A stretch of DNA of 64,000 nucleotides from Anaerovorax odorimutans (GCA_016841185.1 JAENZQ010000007.1:1-64000); one strand, 5' to 3'; counted from the stretch's first letter, positions 55,211-64,000 are shown. The notes: generated from the sequence alone by a model not told the origin. Program-made: numbers and translations.

Positions 55211-55714
55211 ATGAAAATATACGAAAAATGGCAGGAAATAATATCCAACCAAACAGAAGAATCTTTTTCTTCCTTCTGGGAGGAATACAGTGCAACTGAA
55301 AAAAGAATCTATGAAGATATTCTGGAAAATCATCAAAAACCTTTTAATGGTATTTTTATAGATCTTGTAGAGAAATATAATACCACTGAAGTGCTTTTCA
55401 TGGGATTCTTAGACGGTATTAACTCCAGTTTAACAAATACTCTGAATTTGGATGAAATCCACAAGGATTCTCAAATCGATCTTCAAATTGATTTTGAAAA
55501 ACTGCTTTTTAACATGCTGGATGCAAAAGCCGATTATTTATTTACATTGCCCCAGTGGGAATCCGTCCTAAGCCCTGAAAAAATCAGCGAAATAACAAAG
55601 ATCCAGAAGCGGTCCAAAACAATTATAAAAGATAAAAAAATCGGAAGAAATGATCCCTGCCCCTGCGGCAGTGGTAAAAAATATAAAAAATGCTGTCTTA
55701 AAAAGGAAGAATAG
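55211..55714 (+). CDS. SEC-C metal-binding motif protein, 167 aa
   Basis: About 140 residues of acidic helical sequence are followed by the C-terminal zinc-binding SEC-C motif ([18 protein letters not shown]), the same module that ends SecA. Similar clostridial proteins carry SEC-C alone; function is unknown, possibly a link to SecB or ribosome. GAGGTGCGAAA precedes the ATG. Confidence 0.82.
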   Translation: MKIYEKWQEIISNQTEESFSSFWEEYSATEKRIYEDILENHQKPFNGIFIDLVEKYNTTEVLFMGFLDGINSSLTNTLNLDEIHKDSQIDLQIDFEKLLFNMLDAKADYLFTLPQWESVLSPEKISEITKIQKRSKTIIKDKKIGRNDPCPCGSGKKYKKCCLKKEE

Positions 55715-55726
55715 TACAAATAGTAT

Positions 55727-55754
55727 AAAAGGTTTTGATAATCAAAACCTTTTT
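55727..55754 (+). terminator. Terminator of the SEC-C gene
   Basis: AAAAGGTTTTGAT-A-ATCAAAACCTTTTT: strong stem directly after the gene, with U residues on the plus strand and matching A residues on the other side. Confidence 0.8.
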
Positions 55755-55793
55755 ACTTTTTCATTATCTTTTATGCATTCTTTGCCCATCTTT

Positions 55794-57065
55794 TCAACAA
55801 AGCTTGATATCTGTTGCTCCTGATGTATTTATGATTTTGTGCTCCATTTTGTTACGGCGGCTTGCAACAATGTGAATCTTTTCATTATCAACAGAAGAAT
55901 AGACAACCGATGTTTTCTTCTTCGCCTCCATAACAATCCATTTCAAATTTCCGAGCTCCAGATAATATAAGTCTTTCATTTGAAAATGCCTTTTTAAAGT
56001 AAAAACTCTGTGATCCGTTTTTATATGTATCTTTCCATTACCGGAAACAATAATTCCCAGATACTCTTTTTCTCCAATCTCCGCCTTTGTATAATGCGGC
56101 ACTGTTTTCCCGGAAAGGATTTTATGTATGATTGAGAAGCTGTTTGTCACTAACCCTGTATGGGAAACGTTTTGTATACAGTATCGGATTCCTGTCATTT
56201 CTTCGGCACTTTTTTGAAGAACTGTCCCGTCTCCTTCATATGAATTGGATTTTCCAATTACTCTTCCGGGGTCAGAAACACGCCCGGATTCATCAAAAAT
56301 AACATCGTCCAGTTGAAGATATTTTCCGGTTGCTTTTCCCGATCCATAAATCAAAAATGTCTGGACACCTTTTTTTTCATAAGTTTCTTTATTTCTGTTT
56401 AATTGATCAAGAAAAGTATTCTGATACTTTAAATTCTGATATGGAATATATCTCATAATCTTATCTTTATCCAAATAGTAAATATATCTTCCAAAATCCA
56501 ACGAAGGCAGAAGCTCTTCAATGCCATTAAATTCTTCATGGACAAGCTCTCTTACAGATGTATTTTGGCTGATAAAAGTATGAATGATAAGAAACCCTTC
56601 CAGCAGAATATTATATAAAAAGGGTCTCAATCCAATTCTCTCAGGAACTTTACCATCAACCCATACATAATAAGCATCTGTTGCACCTGAATTAGGACAT
56701 CCGATCAATATCAGCTTGGAAACATCGTTTTTGTATTGCCTGCTGCATATATAACTTCGAGATACCAAGCCACCCATACTGTGGGCTATAACATTCACCT
56801 TACTGCATCCGGTTTTAATTTTAGCTTTCTCGATTTCTTTAGAAAGATATTTTTGCATATTATAGGCACATGGCTTCTTCCAATTGTAAAAGCAAATGAA
56901 AAGATTCTTCCCCTTTTTATACCCAACGGATTCCAGTTTATGTATGAACTCATTGTACACGATACCGGCAGGGCCAAAGTTAAAATCTCCGGTTCCGGGT
57001 ATGATTTCATCTCCCAATGTCCCCAACAATCCGGGAACAATAATCAACGGCAGATTTGAGCCCAT
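55794..57065 (-). CDS. LCAT/PGAP1-like alpha/beta hydrolase
   Basis: Esterase or lipase-like protein of 423 residues without an evident signal peptide. PLIIVPGLLGT is the N-terminal oxyanion segment and VNVIAHSMGGLVSR the nucleophile elbow (GxSxG variant AHSMGG). GDGTV holds the likely acid Asp, and SHTGLVTN the catalytic His, the order seen in lecithin:cholesterol-acyltransferase-like enzymes. The last 100 residues are beta-rich (YLGIIVSGNGKIHIKTDHRVFTLKRHF) and of unknown role. ATG 57065 is preferred; AAGGA is too close to GTG 57077. Confidence 0.83.
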   Translation of the reverse strand: MGSNLPLIIVPGLLGTLGDEIIPGTGDFNFGPAGIVYNEFIHKLESVGYKKGKNLFICFYNWKKPCAYNMQKYLSKEIEKAKIKTGCSKVNVIAHSMGGLVSRSYICSRQYKNDVSKLILIGCPNSGATDAYYVWVDGKVPERIGLRPFLYNILLEGFLIIHTFISQNTSVRELVHEEFNGIEELLPSLDFGRYIYYLDKDKIMRYIPYQNLKYQNTFLDQLNRNKETYEKKGVQTFLIYGSGKATGKYLQLDDVIFDESGRVSDPGRVIGKSNSYEGDGTVLQKSAEEMTGIRYCIQNVSHTGLVTNSFSIIHKILSGKTVPHYTKAEIGEKEYLGIIVSGNGKIHIKTDHRVFTLKRHFQMKDLYYLELGNLKWIVMEAKKKTSVVYSSVDNEKIHIVASRRNKMEHKIINTSGATDIKLC

Positions 57066-57104
57066 ATTGTCTATCACTCCTTATATATTATCTTTTATCT
57101 TGTC

Positions 57105-57626
57105 TTAATCTTCATTCCATATTTTTCCATCCCTTATAATGTGTCCTTCAAGTTCTAAAAGTTTAACTTTTTTTTGAATTCCTCCTGAAAAGCCGGTCAA
57201 TGATCCGTTACTTCCAACAATACGATGACAGGGTATTATGACAGGGATCTTGTTAGAACCGGCAGCCCCGCCTACACTTCTTGATCCGGCAGGCTTTCCT
57301 ATCCTGACAGCAATATCTTTGTATGAGGCCGTTCTTCCATAAGGAATCTTTTGAAATTCTTTCCACACGGATTTCTGAAATTCGGATCCGATTAAATGAA
57401 TATCCGCCTGAAATTCTGTCAATTCTCCTTTAAAATATTCCTTTAATTGATTTATTATATTTATATTGTATTCGCTGCTTTCTTCCACAATGTCAAAATA
57501 TTTGTACAACCAGATAAATATATCAGGATCCTTTTCAATCCAAATACCACACAATCCTTCTTCCGATGAAGAAATTTTTAACTCTCCAATAGGTGATTGC
57601 ATGCGGCTAATATATGCCTTTTTCAT
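57105..57626 (-). CDS. ogt: Methylated-DNA-protein-cysteine methyltransferase
   Basis: Suicide repair enzyme removing O6-alkyl groups from guanine. A 173-residue protein: ribonuclease-like N-domain, helix-turn-helix GRTASYKDIAVRIGKPAGSRSVGGAAGSN, active cysteine in IPCHRIVGSNGSLTGFSGG. ATG 57626 lies after AAGGAGAAAAGA; the frame extends to 57644. Confidence 0.95.
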   Translation of the reverse strand: MKKAYISRMQSPIGELKISSSEEGLCGIWIEKDPDIFIWLYKYFDIVEESSEYNINIINQLKEYFKGELTEFQADIHLIGSEFQKSVWKEFQKIPYGRTASYKDIAVRIGKPAGSRSVGGAAGSNKIPVIIPCHRIVGSNGSLTGFSGGIQKKVKLLELEGHIIRDGKIWNED

Positions 57627-57697
57627 TCTTTTCTCCTTTCTCATCCATTATTTATTTCAATTTTATCACCCTTTAAGAAAAGACAAAAGAGTTCAAT

Positions 57698-57730
57698 ATA
57701 TTAGACATGAAAAAATATTAGACATGAAAA
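57698..57730. repeat. Tandem duplication of 17 bases
   Basis: ATATTAGACATGAAAAA occurs twice in direct tandem in the ogt-lysA gap. Likely replication slippage. Confidence 0.7.
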
Positions 57731-57765
57731 AAGAAAATTAACTATATTTTATCCATATAATTGAG

Positions 57766-57812
57766 AAAAAAAAAGCTTTTGAACTTTAGCCGATCATAGT
57801 TCAAAAGCTTCC
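57766..57812 (-). terminator. Terminator of lysA
   Basis: Minus strand AAGCTTTTGAACT and AGTTCAAAAGCTT (perfect 13-bp stem, 12-base loop) followed by nine or more T residues. Confidence 0.88.
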
Positions 57813-57854
57813 TTAATTGTTATATATTCATTATTTATTGTTCATTTCATTGCT

Positions 57855-59135
57855 TTATATATCTCTTGCAATTAAGTCGTCATATGTTTCCCTTCTTACA
57901 ATTACACGGGATTCTCCTTTATTTACCATGACGACAGCCGGCTTCGGCAGTTTGTTGTAATTGCTTGACATAGAATCATTATAAGCTCCGGTACTCATTA
58001 CTGCAAGAATATCTCCTGATTCAACAGCAGGTACTTTTAGGTCCTCTATCAATATATCTCCTGATTCACAACATTTACCTGCAACGGTCACCGTCTTGTC
58101 TCTTTTTTTATCATACTTATTAGCAATCACTGCCTTATATTTTGCATTATAAAGTGACGGTCTGGGATTATCCGGCATTCCTCCGTCTACACTGACATAG
58201 GTTCTGACTCCTGGAATCTCTTTCATTGCCCCTACAGAATAAAGCGTAATACCTGCTTCACCGACAATCCATCTCCCCGGTTCTATAATAACCTGAGGAA
58301 TTGAAAGCACATACCGCTGACAATAGTCAAATATTTTTCCCATCATCGGATCAGTAAAATATCGAATATTTCTTTGTTCATCTTCTTCAGTATAACAAAT
58401 GCCAAAACCACCGCCCAGATTAACTTCTGAAGTCACAAACCCTAATTTGTCTTTCAAACCTCTAATCAAAAGTAGCAGCACTTCCAAAGCATTTAAATGG
58501 GCGTCATTATTCAGCAGCTGTGAGCCTACATGAAAATGAAAGCCTCTCAGGTTAATTCGTTTCATGTTTTGTGATTTAACAACATAGTCATAAAGCATAT
58601 TATTATGCATCGGAATTCCGAACTTCGAATCCACCTGGCCGGTAGAAATAAATTTGTGGGTATCCGCATCTATACCGGGTGTGATTCTGAATAAGATATC
58701 TGCTGTTTTATTGTGTTCTTCAGTGATTTGATTTAACCTGTCAAGCTCATAACCATTATCCACAACAATCCTTCCTACATCATTTGAGACTGCCATTTTC
58801 AATTCATCCTGACTCTTATTGTTGCCGTGGAAAATAATATTTTCCATAGGAACACCTGCTTTTAGCGCCGTATACAGTTCTCCGCCGGATACGACATCCA
58901 AGCCTAAACCTTCACAAGTGATCAACTTACACATTTCCAAATTTAAAAATGCTTTACTGGCATATACCGCTCTTGTATTATTGTATTTTGACAGGAAATC
59001 CTCTTTGATTTCTCTGCATTTATTTTTAATCATAGCTTCGGATACAACATAAAGGGGGGTTCCGTATTGCCCTGCTAATTCCACTGTATCACAACCGTCA
59101 AAAATAAAATGATTTTGTCCTAAATTCTGATTCAT
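57855..59135 (-). CDS. lysA: Diaminopimelate decarboxylase
   Basis: PLP enzyme for the last step of lysine synthesis from meso-diaminopimelate. About 426 residues: AVYASKAFLN carries the Schiff-base lysine, then GLDVVSGGEL, FHFHVGSQL, NLGGGFGICY, EPGRWIVGEAG, CCESGDIL and the C-terminal AYNDSMSSNYN. GAGGAGGAAA precedes ATG 59135; the frame extends to 59165. No lysine riboswitch was seen upstream; nth lies 75 bases before it on the same strand. Confidence 0.95.
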   Translation of the reverse strand: MNQNLGQNHFIFDGCDTVELAGQYGTPLYVVSEAMIKNKCREIKEDFLSKYNNTRAVYASKAFLNLEMCKLITCEGLGLDVVSGGELYTALKAGVPMENIIFHGNNKSQDELKMAVSNDVGRIVVDNGYELDRLNQITEEHNKTADILFRITPGIDADTHKFISTGQVDSKFGIPMHNNMLYDYVVKSQNMKRINLRGFHFHVGSQLLNNDAHLNALEVLLLLIRGLKDKLGFVTSEVNLGGGFGICYTEEDEQRNIRYFTDPMMGKIFDYCQRYVLSIPQVIIEPGRWIVGEAGITLYSVGAMKEIPGVRTYVSVDGGMPDNPRPSLYNAKYKAVIANKYDKKRDKTVTVAGKCCESGDILIEDLKVPAVESGDILAVMSTGAYNDSMSSNYNKLPKPAVVMVNKGESRVIVRRETYDDLIARDI

Positions 59136-59209
59136 TTTCCTCCTCTTTCTGCTTAAATTATTCATTGTCCTATACTGTGCACTTAGAATATAGGTACAAG
59201 TGTGATCTG

Positions 59210-59851
59210 TTATCTATTATCTTTTCTGCTATACCGGCAAAGATCTTTCAATTTACAATCGTCGCACTTTGGATTTCTTGCAAAACAAACCCTTCTGCCG
59301 TGCCAGATAAGCATATGATGTGTCTGCGTCCATTTTTCTCTTGGCACCACATCCATCAGTTGTTTCTCAGTATCCAATACATTGTTGGAGCCGGCAAGAC
59401 CGATTCTGTTGGATACTCTGAAAACATGAGTATCTACTGCTATAGCAGGAACATGAAAAGCATTGCTTAAAATCACATTGGCCGTCTTTCTTCCTACGCC
59501 CGGAAGCTTTATCAGCTCATCATATGTACCGGGAACCTGACCTTCATATTGTATTTTAAGCATCCTGCACAGATTCACAATATGTTTTGCTTTATTTCTG
59601 TATAATCCTATTTTCTTGATTATATTCTGTATTTCTTCTTCCGACAACGTCAGCATTCTGTCCAGATCAGGGTAATCTGAAAAAAGAAGTTCCGTAACTT
59701 CATTTACTTTTTTATCTGTTGTCTGGGCAGACAGAACAACTGCAATCAGCAATTGAAAAGGTGTCCTGTAATCCAATTCGCACCCTGCACTAGGATACAT
59801 CTCCTCCAATTTATCCAATATCAAATTTACTTCTTCCTCAGTTAAACCCAT
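59210..59851 (-). CDS. nth: Endonuclease III
   Basis: DNA glycosylase/AP lyase for oxidised pyrimidines, 213 residues. HhH motif LPGVGRKTANVIL contains the catalytic lysine, AVDTHVFRVSNRI the aspartate, and C-x6-C-x2-C-x5-C (CFARNPKCDDCKLKDLC) binds a [4Fe-4S] cluster. Upstream of lysA on the same strand. Confidence 0.96.
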   Translation of the reverse strand: MGLTEEEVNLILDKLEEMYPSAGCELDYRTPFQLLIAVVLSAQTTDKKVNEVTELLFSDYPDLDRMLTLSEEEIQNIIKKIGLYRNKAKHIVNLCRMLKIQYEGQVPGTYDELIKLPGVGRKTANVILSNAFHVPAIAVDTHVFRVSNRIGLAGSNNVLDTEKQLMDVVPREKWTQTHHMLIWHGRRVCFARNPKCDDCKLKDLCRYSRKDNR

Positions 59852-59976
59852 AACAAATAGTCCTTTCTATTCTTAACTATAAAATTTTGAAATCTGCAGA
59901 GTGAAGTTTTGCCAAATAGTCGAAATCTACCTAACTGTTATCTTTTATATGTTATCTATTATCCTTTTTGAACTTT

Positions 59977-60273
59977 TTATTCCTCAAACAGGCTGACATA
60001 CTCTATATCCTGCGTTATTATTTCAACTCTTCCGTCCCTTTCAATAAATGATATTACATTATTCAGCATTTGATTGGCATGTTTTGTTTGTGTACTCACA
60101 CAGGCAAACCCTATGGCTGAACGCCCCCACAAATCATGTGCGCCTACTTCGGAAACAGAAATATTAAATTTTGCTTTTATACGTCCTATAATACTTTTTA
60201 TGATCATACGTTTTTCTTTCAGAGAATTCACCTCAAAAAGAATCAATTCAATTCTACATATTCCTGTTATCAA
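59977..60273 (-). CDS. DUF503 (YlxP-like) protein
   Basis: A 98-residue protein with the family pattern: an N-terminal strand (GICRIELILFEVNSLKEKRMIIKSI), a helix, FNISVSEVGAHDLWGRSAIGFACVS and a C-terminal helix. In Bacillus ylxP sits in the nusA-infB cluster; here it is away from that cluster. Start is TTG 60273, about 9 bases after GGGAGGG. Function unknown, possibly RNA or ribosome related. Confidence 0.85.
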   Translation of the reverse strand: MITGICRIELILFEVNSLKEKRMIIKSIIGRIKAKFNISVSEVGAHDLWGRSAIGFACVSTQTKHANQMLNNVISFIERDGRVEIITQDIEYVSLFEE

Positions 60274-60314
60274 AACATCACCCTCCCGTAGGATTAATAT
60301 TCCTCCACTAACTT

Positions 60315-60416
60315 ACTTACACTCATACTTACACTTCTACTTAAACTTATACTTACACTTGCACTTATACTCACACTCATACCCATACTCATACTCATAC
60401 TTATACTTAAACTTTT
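60315..60416. repeat. Hexanucleotide tandem array, long
   Basis: Seventeen consecutive six-base units of the form ACYYNN, mostly ACTTAC, ACTTAT and ACTCAT, in unbroken register. This is the reverse complement of the unit in the array at 50062-50097. It lies between DUF503 and the RND promoter. Confidence 0.9.
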
Positions 60417-60485
60417 ATTTATTGTCAATTGTAAATTAGATCAAGCTCTCTGTTCTTTATTTTTATTTTCATAATATATTTTCTA

Positions 60486-60514
60486 TTGACATAATAAAAG
60501 TGAATTAGTATCAT
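60486..60514 (+). promoter_or_regulatory. Promoter of the RND efflux operon
   Basis: TTGACA (60486-60491), 17-bp spacer, TATCAT (60509-60514); 46 bases before the adaptor ATG. Confidence 0.75.
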
Positions 60515-60530
60515 GGATTAAGAATAAAAC

Positions 60531-60544
60531 CGACCCGCGGGTCG
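60531..60544. promoter_or_regulatory. GC-rich perfect palindrome, candidate efflux repressor operator
   Basis: CGACCCGCGGGTCG, 14 bp and fully symmetric, stands out in AT-rich sequence. It lies about 10-24 bases after the expected transcription start and just before the ribosome site, a roadblock position typical of TetR-type control of efflux pumps. No repressor gene is in view. Confidence 0.6.
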
Positions 60545-60559
60545 ATGGAGGTAGGAATT

Positions 60560-61708
60560 ATGTCTAATAAAGAAAAAAAAGATGAAATAAAAGTGGAAAA
60601 TTCAATAAAAAAGAAAAAATCAAGCAAGAAAAAAATAATAGGAATCATTGCTATAGTTGTCATTGTTCTGGCCGGAATAAGAATTATTACTCTTAAAGAT
60701 TCTTCAACACCTCCGCAAATCAGCGATAAAAGCATTAATGTAAAAACAACCAAGGTTATCCGTACAGATCTGGAAGTCACAACACCGCTTTCAGGAAGGA
60801 TTCAACCTGTTAAGGAAGCCTCAATTGTCCCGTTGATTTCCGGTGAAGTCACAAAAGTGCATGTAAGTCTTGGAACAAAAGTATCAAAGGGTTCACCTCT
60901 CTTTGAATTGGATAAAGAACAGATGCAGAATGCATATAATCAGGCGCTTGCCGGTTATAACCAGGCAAATGCAGCATATTCAAATGCAAAATCGGATTTT
61001 GAAAGAGTTGAATTGTTATATAATGAAGGCGCCGTCTCCAAACAGCAATACGAACAATCACAGCTTCATTATAACAATTCATTACAAGCATTGACTCAGG
61101 CACAATCCTCATTGGACAATGCTGAGGATGCTCTTGATAATTGCATCGTAACCTCACCTATAGACGGCCATGTTACACTTATAAACGTCAATGAAGGTGA
61201 GATAGCATCTCAGGCTATGGCCGCTGCGGCTGTAGCAAATCTTGATACAGTAGAAATCGAAACAAGTATCTCGGAAAACCTGATCAATCGAGTGCAGATA
61301 GGAGATCCGGTAAAGGTTCTGGTCAAATCGGCTTCCGATGAGGAATTCAACGGCACCATATCCGAACTGTCGCCTGCACCGGCTCAGGGTTCATTGACTT
61401 ACCCTCTCAAAGTATCCATCAACAATGATGAGGCCATTATAAAATCTGGCATGTTTGCTGAAATTAAAATTGTTTCCGAAAAGAAAGAGAATGTATTGGC
61501 GATCCCTTCGGACTCTGTAATGATCAAGGGCGGAGAAACAGTTGTTGCAGTACTGGAAGGAGATCACAATACATTTAAAAAAGTCCTGACGGGCATTGAT
61601 AGCGGCGAATATGTAGAGATCATCCAGGGTTTAAATGAAGGAGATACGGTTATCACCGATGGACAATATTATTTAGATGAAGGCAGTAAAGTAACTGTAA
61701 TCAACTAG
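60560..61708 (+). CDS. RND efflux periplasmic-adaptor-like (HlyD/MFP) subunit
   Basis: Membrane-fusion protein of 382 residues. A very basic N-terminus and one transmembrane helix (IIGIIAIVVIVLAGIRIITL) are followed by a beta-barrel/lipoyl half (VTTPLSGRIQPVKEASIVPLISGEVTKVHVSLGTKVSKGSPLFELD). Then come a coiled-coil hairpin rich in Gln/Ala/Asn (about 125-185), the second lipoyl half (IVTSPIDGHVTLINVNEGE) and a barrel domain. In a Gram-positive cell it would act at the outer face of the membrane. ATG 60560 follows GGAGGTAGGAATT; the frame opens at 60545. Next gene starts 9 bases later. Confidence 0.9.
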   Translation: MSNKEKKDEIKVENSIKKKKSSKKKIIGIIAIVVIVLAGIRIITLKDSSTPPQISDKSINVKTTKVIRTDLEVTTPLSGRIQPVKEASIVPLISGEVTKVHVSLGTKVSKGSPLFELDKEQMQNAYNQALAGYNQANAAYSNAKSDFERVELLYNEGAVSKQQYEQSQLHYNNSLQALTQAQSSLDNAEDALDNCIVTSPIDGHVTLINVNEGEIASQAMAAAAVANLDTVEIETSISENLINRVQIGDPVKVLVKSASDEEFNGTISELSPAPAQGSLTYPLKVSINNDEAIIKSGMFAEIKIVSEKKENVLAIPSDSVMIKGGETVVAVLEGDHNTFKKVLTGIDSGEYVEIIQGLNEGDTVITDGQYYLDEGSKVTVIN

Positions 61709-61717
61709 GAGGATTTT

Positions 61718-64000
61718 ATGAATATATCAAAATTTTCTGTGAAACGCCCTGTCACAACACTGATGTTTATGCTTATTGTCATCGTTTTGGGATTTGTATC
61801 TTATACGCAAATTCCTTTGGATCTTTATCCTGACATGGATATTCCTGTTGCCATCACCATGGTACAATATCCAAATACTTCTCCGGAAGAAATAGAAAAT
61901 CTGGTTACAAAACCCATAGAGTCTCAGATGGCAACTGTTGAAAATCTAAAGGGCATGACATCCATTTCCAGAGAAGGCATGTCATTAATCATTGTAGAAT
62001 TTGAATATGGCACAGATATGAATTTTGCATCTCTGGAAATGCGCGAAAAGGTAGCATTGATCAGTGATTTTCTGCCTGAAAATGCCGGCGACCCTATGGT
62101 CTTTAAATTAAATCCTCAGATGATGCCTATAATGGAAGTGGAGTTTTCTTCCGATAAACCTTTATCAGAGCTTTATTCGCTGGTGGACAAAGAAATCGAT
62201 TCAAAGCTTGAGAGAATAAACGGAGTGGCTTCTGCAGATATTTTCGGAGGATTGGAAAAGGAAATCTCAATCAGAATCGATCAGGAAAAGCTGAAAGGTT
62301 ACAATCTTAGCCTGTCACAAATAAGTTCCACCCTTTCAGGAGAAAATATCAATCTTCCAAGCGGAGATGTCAATAAAGGATCAAAAGAGTTGCTGGTCAG
62401 AACGATCGGTGAATTTGCATCTTTAAACGATGTAAAAAATATACCTATTATGCTTCCTACAGGAGAAGTCATTCTTTTATCCGATATCGCCTATATACAA
62501 GAAGATTATAAAGAACAGGATTCCATAAGCAGAGTCAACGGAATACCTGCTGTTGCCATAAGCATTACAAAACAATCCACGGCAAATACCGTAACAACCG
62601 CGGATAATATCATTCAAGTGCTCGATGAAATTAAAACCCAATATCCCGACATCCAGGTCACCATAGGGTTCAATCAGGCCGAATTCATCAATAAATCCGT
62701 ATCAAATGTTGCTACAAATGCTATTTCCGGAGGCGTCTTAGCAGTTCTGGTCCTGTTTGTTTTCTTGAGAAATATTCGGTCTACTTCCATCATTGCCATT
62801 GCCATACCGGTATCTGTTATTGCAACTTTTGCACTGATGTATTTTAACCACATGACCCTGAACATTATTTCATTAGGCGGTTTATCTTTAGGTATCGGGA
62901 TGCTTGTGGACAATTCAATAGTAGTACTGGAAAATATATACCGTTTACGGGAAGATGGCCTGTCCCGCACCGAAGCTTCCATCAATGGCGCAAGAGAAGT
63001 AATGGTAGCTATCTTTGCTTCAACCATGACGACCATTGCCGTATTTTTGCCCATCGTCTTTGTAAAAGGATTTACCGCCATATTGTTTAAAGAGCTTTCA
63101 TTGACCGTAACTTTCTCATTGCTGGCATCTTTTGTCATCGCTGTTACCGTTGTCCCTATGCTCTGCTCAAAGTTTTTAACAATCAGTAAAGTCAATGAAA
63201 ATCCAAAATGGAAATATAAATTCAAATTATTACCCTTTTTTACAAAGATTTTAGAAACAATTTCAAAGGAGTATATCGTTCTTCTGGATAAAGCTTTGGG
63301 TATGAGAAAACGCATCATCGCTTTTGCCGTCATTCTGTTTGTTGTTTCCCTGAGTCTTATTGGAATCGTAGGCGGTGAGCTTTTCCCAAGCGCAGATGAA
63401 GGCAGTTTTACCGTTACTATGGAAACTCCTTTTGGAACTTCTTTAAAAGAAACGGATGAATTGGTATCCGAAATCGAAGGATTCATCTTGAATATTCCTG
63501 AAGTAAAAACCTGTACGGTATCCATCGGAGCAACCTCTATGATGTCTATGGAAAATACATCGAATACTACAACGATTCGTGTAAATCTTATTGATATAAA
63601 GGAACGAAATCGCAGTACTTCAGAAATCGCCAATGAGGTGAGAGAAGAATTGCAAAATATTGTGGGAGCAGAAACTTCCATTTCCGAATCTTCGCAATCC
63701 TCCGGAGGGACAGGTGCCGCCGACCCCATTAGCATACAAATACAAGGCGACAATCTTGAAACATTGAATCAGATTTCAGAAGATTTTAAAGAGATTTTAC
63801 GCTCTATAGACGGGACTATAGAAGTATCTTCCGATGTAGAAGAAGGTAATCCTGAAGTACGTGTATATCTTGACAGGCAAAAATCAGCTTTTTACGGTGT
63901 TACCGCTTATCAGCTTGCCACAACATTGCAATCATCACTGTCCGGAGATACTGCCACCCAGTATAAAGTCAATGGGGATGAAATCGATATCACATTATCC
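61718..64000 (+). CDS. RND-family efflux transporter (AcrB/HAE type), C-terminus outside window
   Basis: At least 761 codons, open to the right edge. ATG 61718 lies 5 bases after AGGAGG. The N-terminus (SVKRPVTTLMFMLIVIVLG, then PDMDIPVAITMVQYPNTSPEEIENLVTKPIE) is diagnostic of AcrB-like pumps. Porter domain motifs follow, then helices 2-6 with GLSLGIGMLVDNSIVVLENIYR. This has one Asp followed by Asn where classic AcrB has an Asp-Asp pair, as in many Firmicute homologues. A second RND repeat starts at about residue 530 (RKRIIAFAVILFVV). With the adaptor it forms an export system for an unknown drug, lipid or peptide. Confidence 0.92.
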   Translation, partial: MNISKFSVKRPVTTLMFMLIVIVLGFVSYTQIPLDLYPDMDIPVAITMVQYPNTSPEEIENLVTKPIESQMATVENLKGMTSISREGMSLIIVEFEYGTDMNFASLEMREKVALISDFLPENAGDPMVFKLNPQMMPIMEVEFSSDKPLSELYSLVDKEIDSKLERINGVASADIFGGLEKEISIRIDQEKLKGYNLSLSQISSTLSGENINLPSGDVNKGSKELLVRTIGEFASLNDVKNIPIMLPTGEVILLSDIAYIQEDYKEQDSISRVNGIPAVAISITKQSTANTVTTADNIIQVLDEIKTQYPDIQVTIGFNQAEFINKSVSNVATNAISGGVLAVLVLFVFLRNIRSTSIIAIAIPVSVIATFALMYFNHMTLNIISLGGLSLGIGMLVDNSIVVLENIYRLREDGLSRTEASINGAREVMVAIFASTMTTIAVFLPIVFVKGFTAILFKELSLTVTFSLLASFVIAVTVVPMLCSKFLTISKVNENPKWKYKFKLLPFFTKILETISKEYIVLLDKALGMRKRIIAFAVILFVVSLSLIGIVGGELFPSADEGSFTVTMETPFGTSLKETDELVSEIEGFILNIPEVKTCTVSIGATSMMSMENTSNTTTIRVNLIDIKERNRSTSEIANEVREELQNIVGAETSISESSQSSGGTGAADPISIQIQGDNLETLNQISEDFKEILRSIDGTIEVSSDVEEGNPEVRVYLDRQKSAFYGVTAYQLATTLQSSLSGDTATQYKVNGDEIDITLS

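Noticed and set aside
59136-59209. Lysine riboswitch before lysA
   Set aside because: The gap between nth and lysA is too short for the aptamer and shows no matching core.
60315-60416. CRISPR array
   Set aside because: The units are six-base tandem repeats without spacers, and no cas gene is present.
62674-63753. Long open frame of 359 codons on the minus strand near the right edge
   Set aside because: It lies entirely antisense to the RND pump gene, whose plus-strand frame is open from 61718 to the edge with clear family motifs. The antisense translation has no recognisable domain.

Overview
The window reads as chromosomal DNA of a low-GC, endospore-forming, anaerobic Firmicute of the Clostridia type. 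The evidence is AT-rich sequence with strong AGGAGG ribosome sites and frequent TTG/GTG starts, a GerM-domain lipoprotein, a Clostridia-style LigA, a membrane pyrophosphatase with sodium-pump signatures, a tungsten aldehyde:ferredoxin oxidoreductase, a flavodoxin-ferredoxin fusion and an ADP-forming acyl-CoA synthetase subunit. These anaerobic enzymes, two sigma-54 activators and a glutamate symporter suggest an amino-acid-fermenting lifestyle (inference). No phage, transposon or CRISPR array was seen.

Layout. 1-850: a Panacea-domain antitoxin with an overlapping two-helix membrane protein cut by the window edge, a candidate toxin-antitoxin pair. 1.1-8.6 kb: tRNA-Pro, then phosphodiesterase, rdgB, rph, a GerM lipoprotein, a cell-wall amidase, an AIR-synthase-like protein and an unrecognised protein. 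8.9-13.3 kb: a sigma-54 activator divergent from a class-III aminotransferase and an SDR, with a clear -24/-12 promoter and dyads between them. 13.4-16.5 kb: small redox and regulatory genes. 16.7-19.7 kb: a GntR - FeS protein - AOR operon with a 26-bp palindromic operator. 19.9-26.0 kb: ligA, pcrA, two transporters and mgsA. 26.15-26.35 kb: an apparently unannotated small RNA with its own promoter and terminator. 26.4-37.3 kb: gltS, an acyltransferase fusion, nfo, a nucleoside kinase, a CBS protein, rnr, hppA and secG. 37.6-42.5 kb: a second sigma-54 unit (activator, -24/-12 promoter, an Lrp-like protein interrupted by an in-frame TAA, ADP-forming acyl-CoA synthetase alpha). 42.8-49.9 kb: cggR-gap-pgk-tpiA-eno without phosphoglycerate mutase, preceded by rpoN itself. 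50.3-60.3 kb: trxB, a Na/Pi cotransporter with a probable AUU start, trmL, hom, a SEC-C protein, a lipase-like hydrolase, ogt, lysA, nth and a DUF503 protein. 60.5-64 kb: an RND adaptor and pump, the pump cut by the right edge.

How the parts fit. rpoN encodes the sigma factor needed by both activator-linked promoters. Aminotransferase, AOR and ADP-forming acyl-CoA synthetase activities are the steps by which peptidolytic anaerobes turn amino acids into acids and ATP, so the three separately regulated units may serve one catabolic theme. That link is inference. Intergenic DNA carries three kinds of repeat: 20-26-bp-arm palindromes, a GC-rich REP-like hairpin and hexanucleotide arrays.
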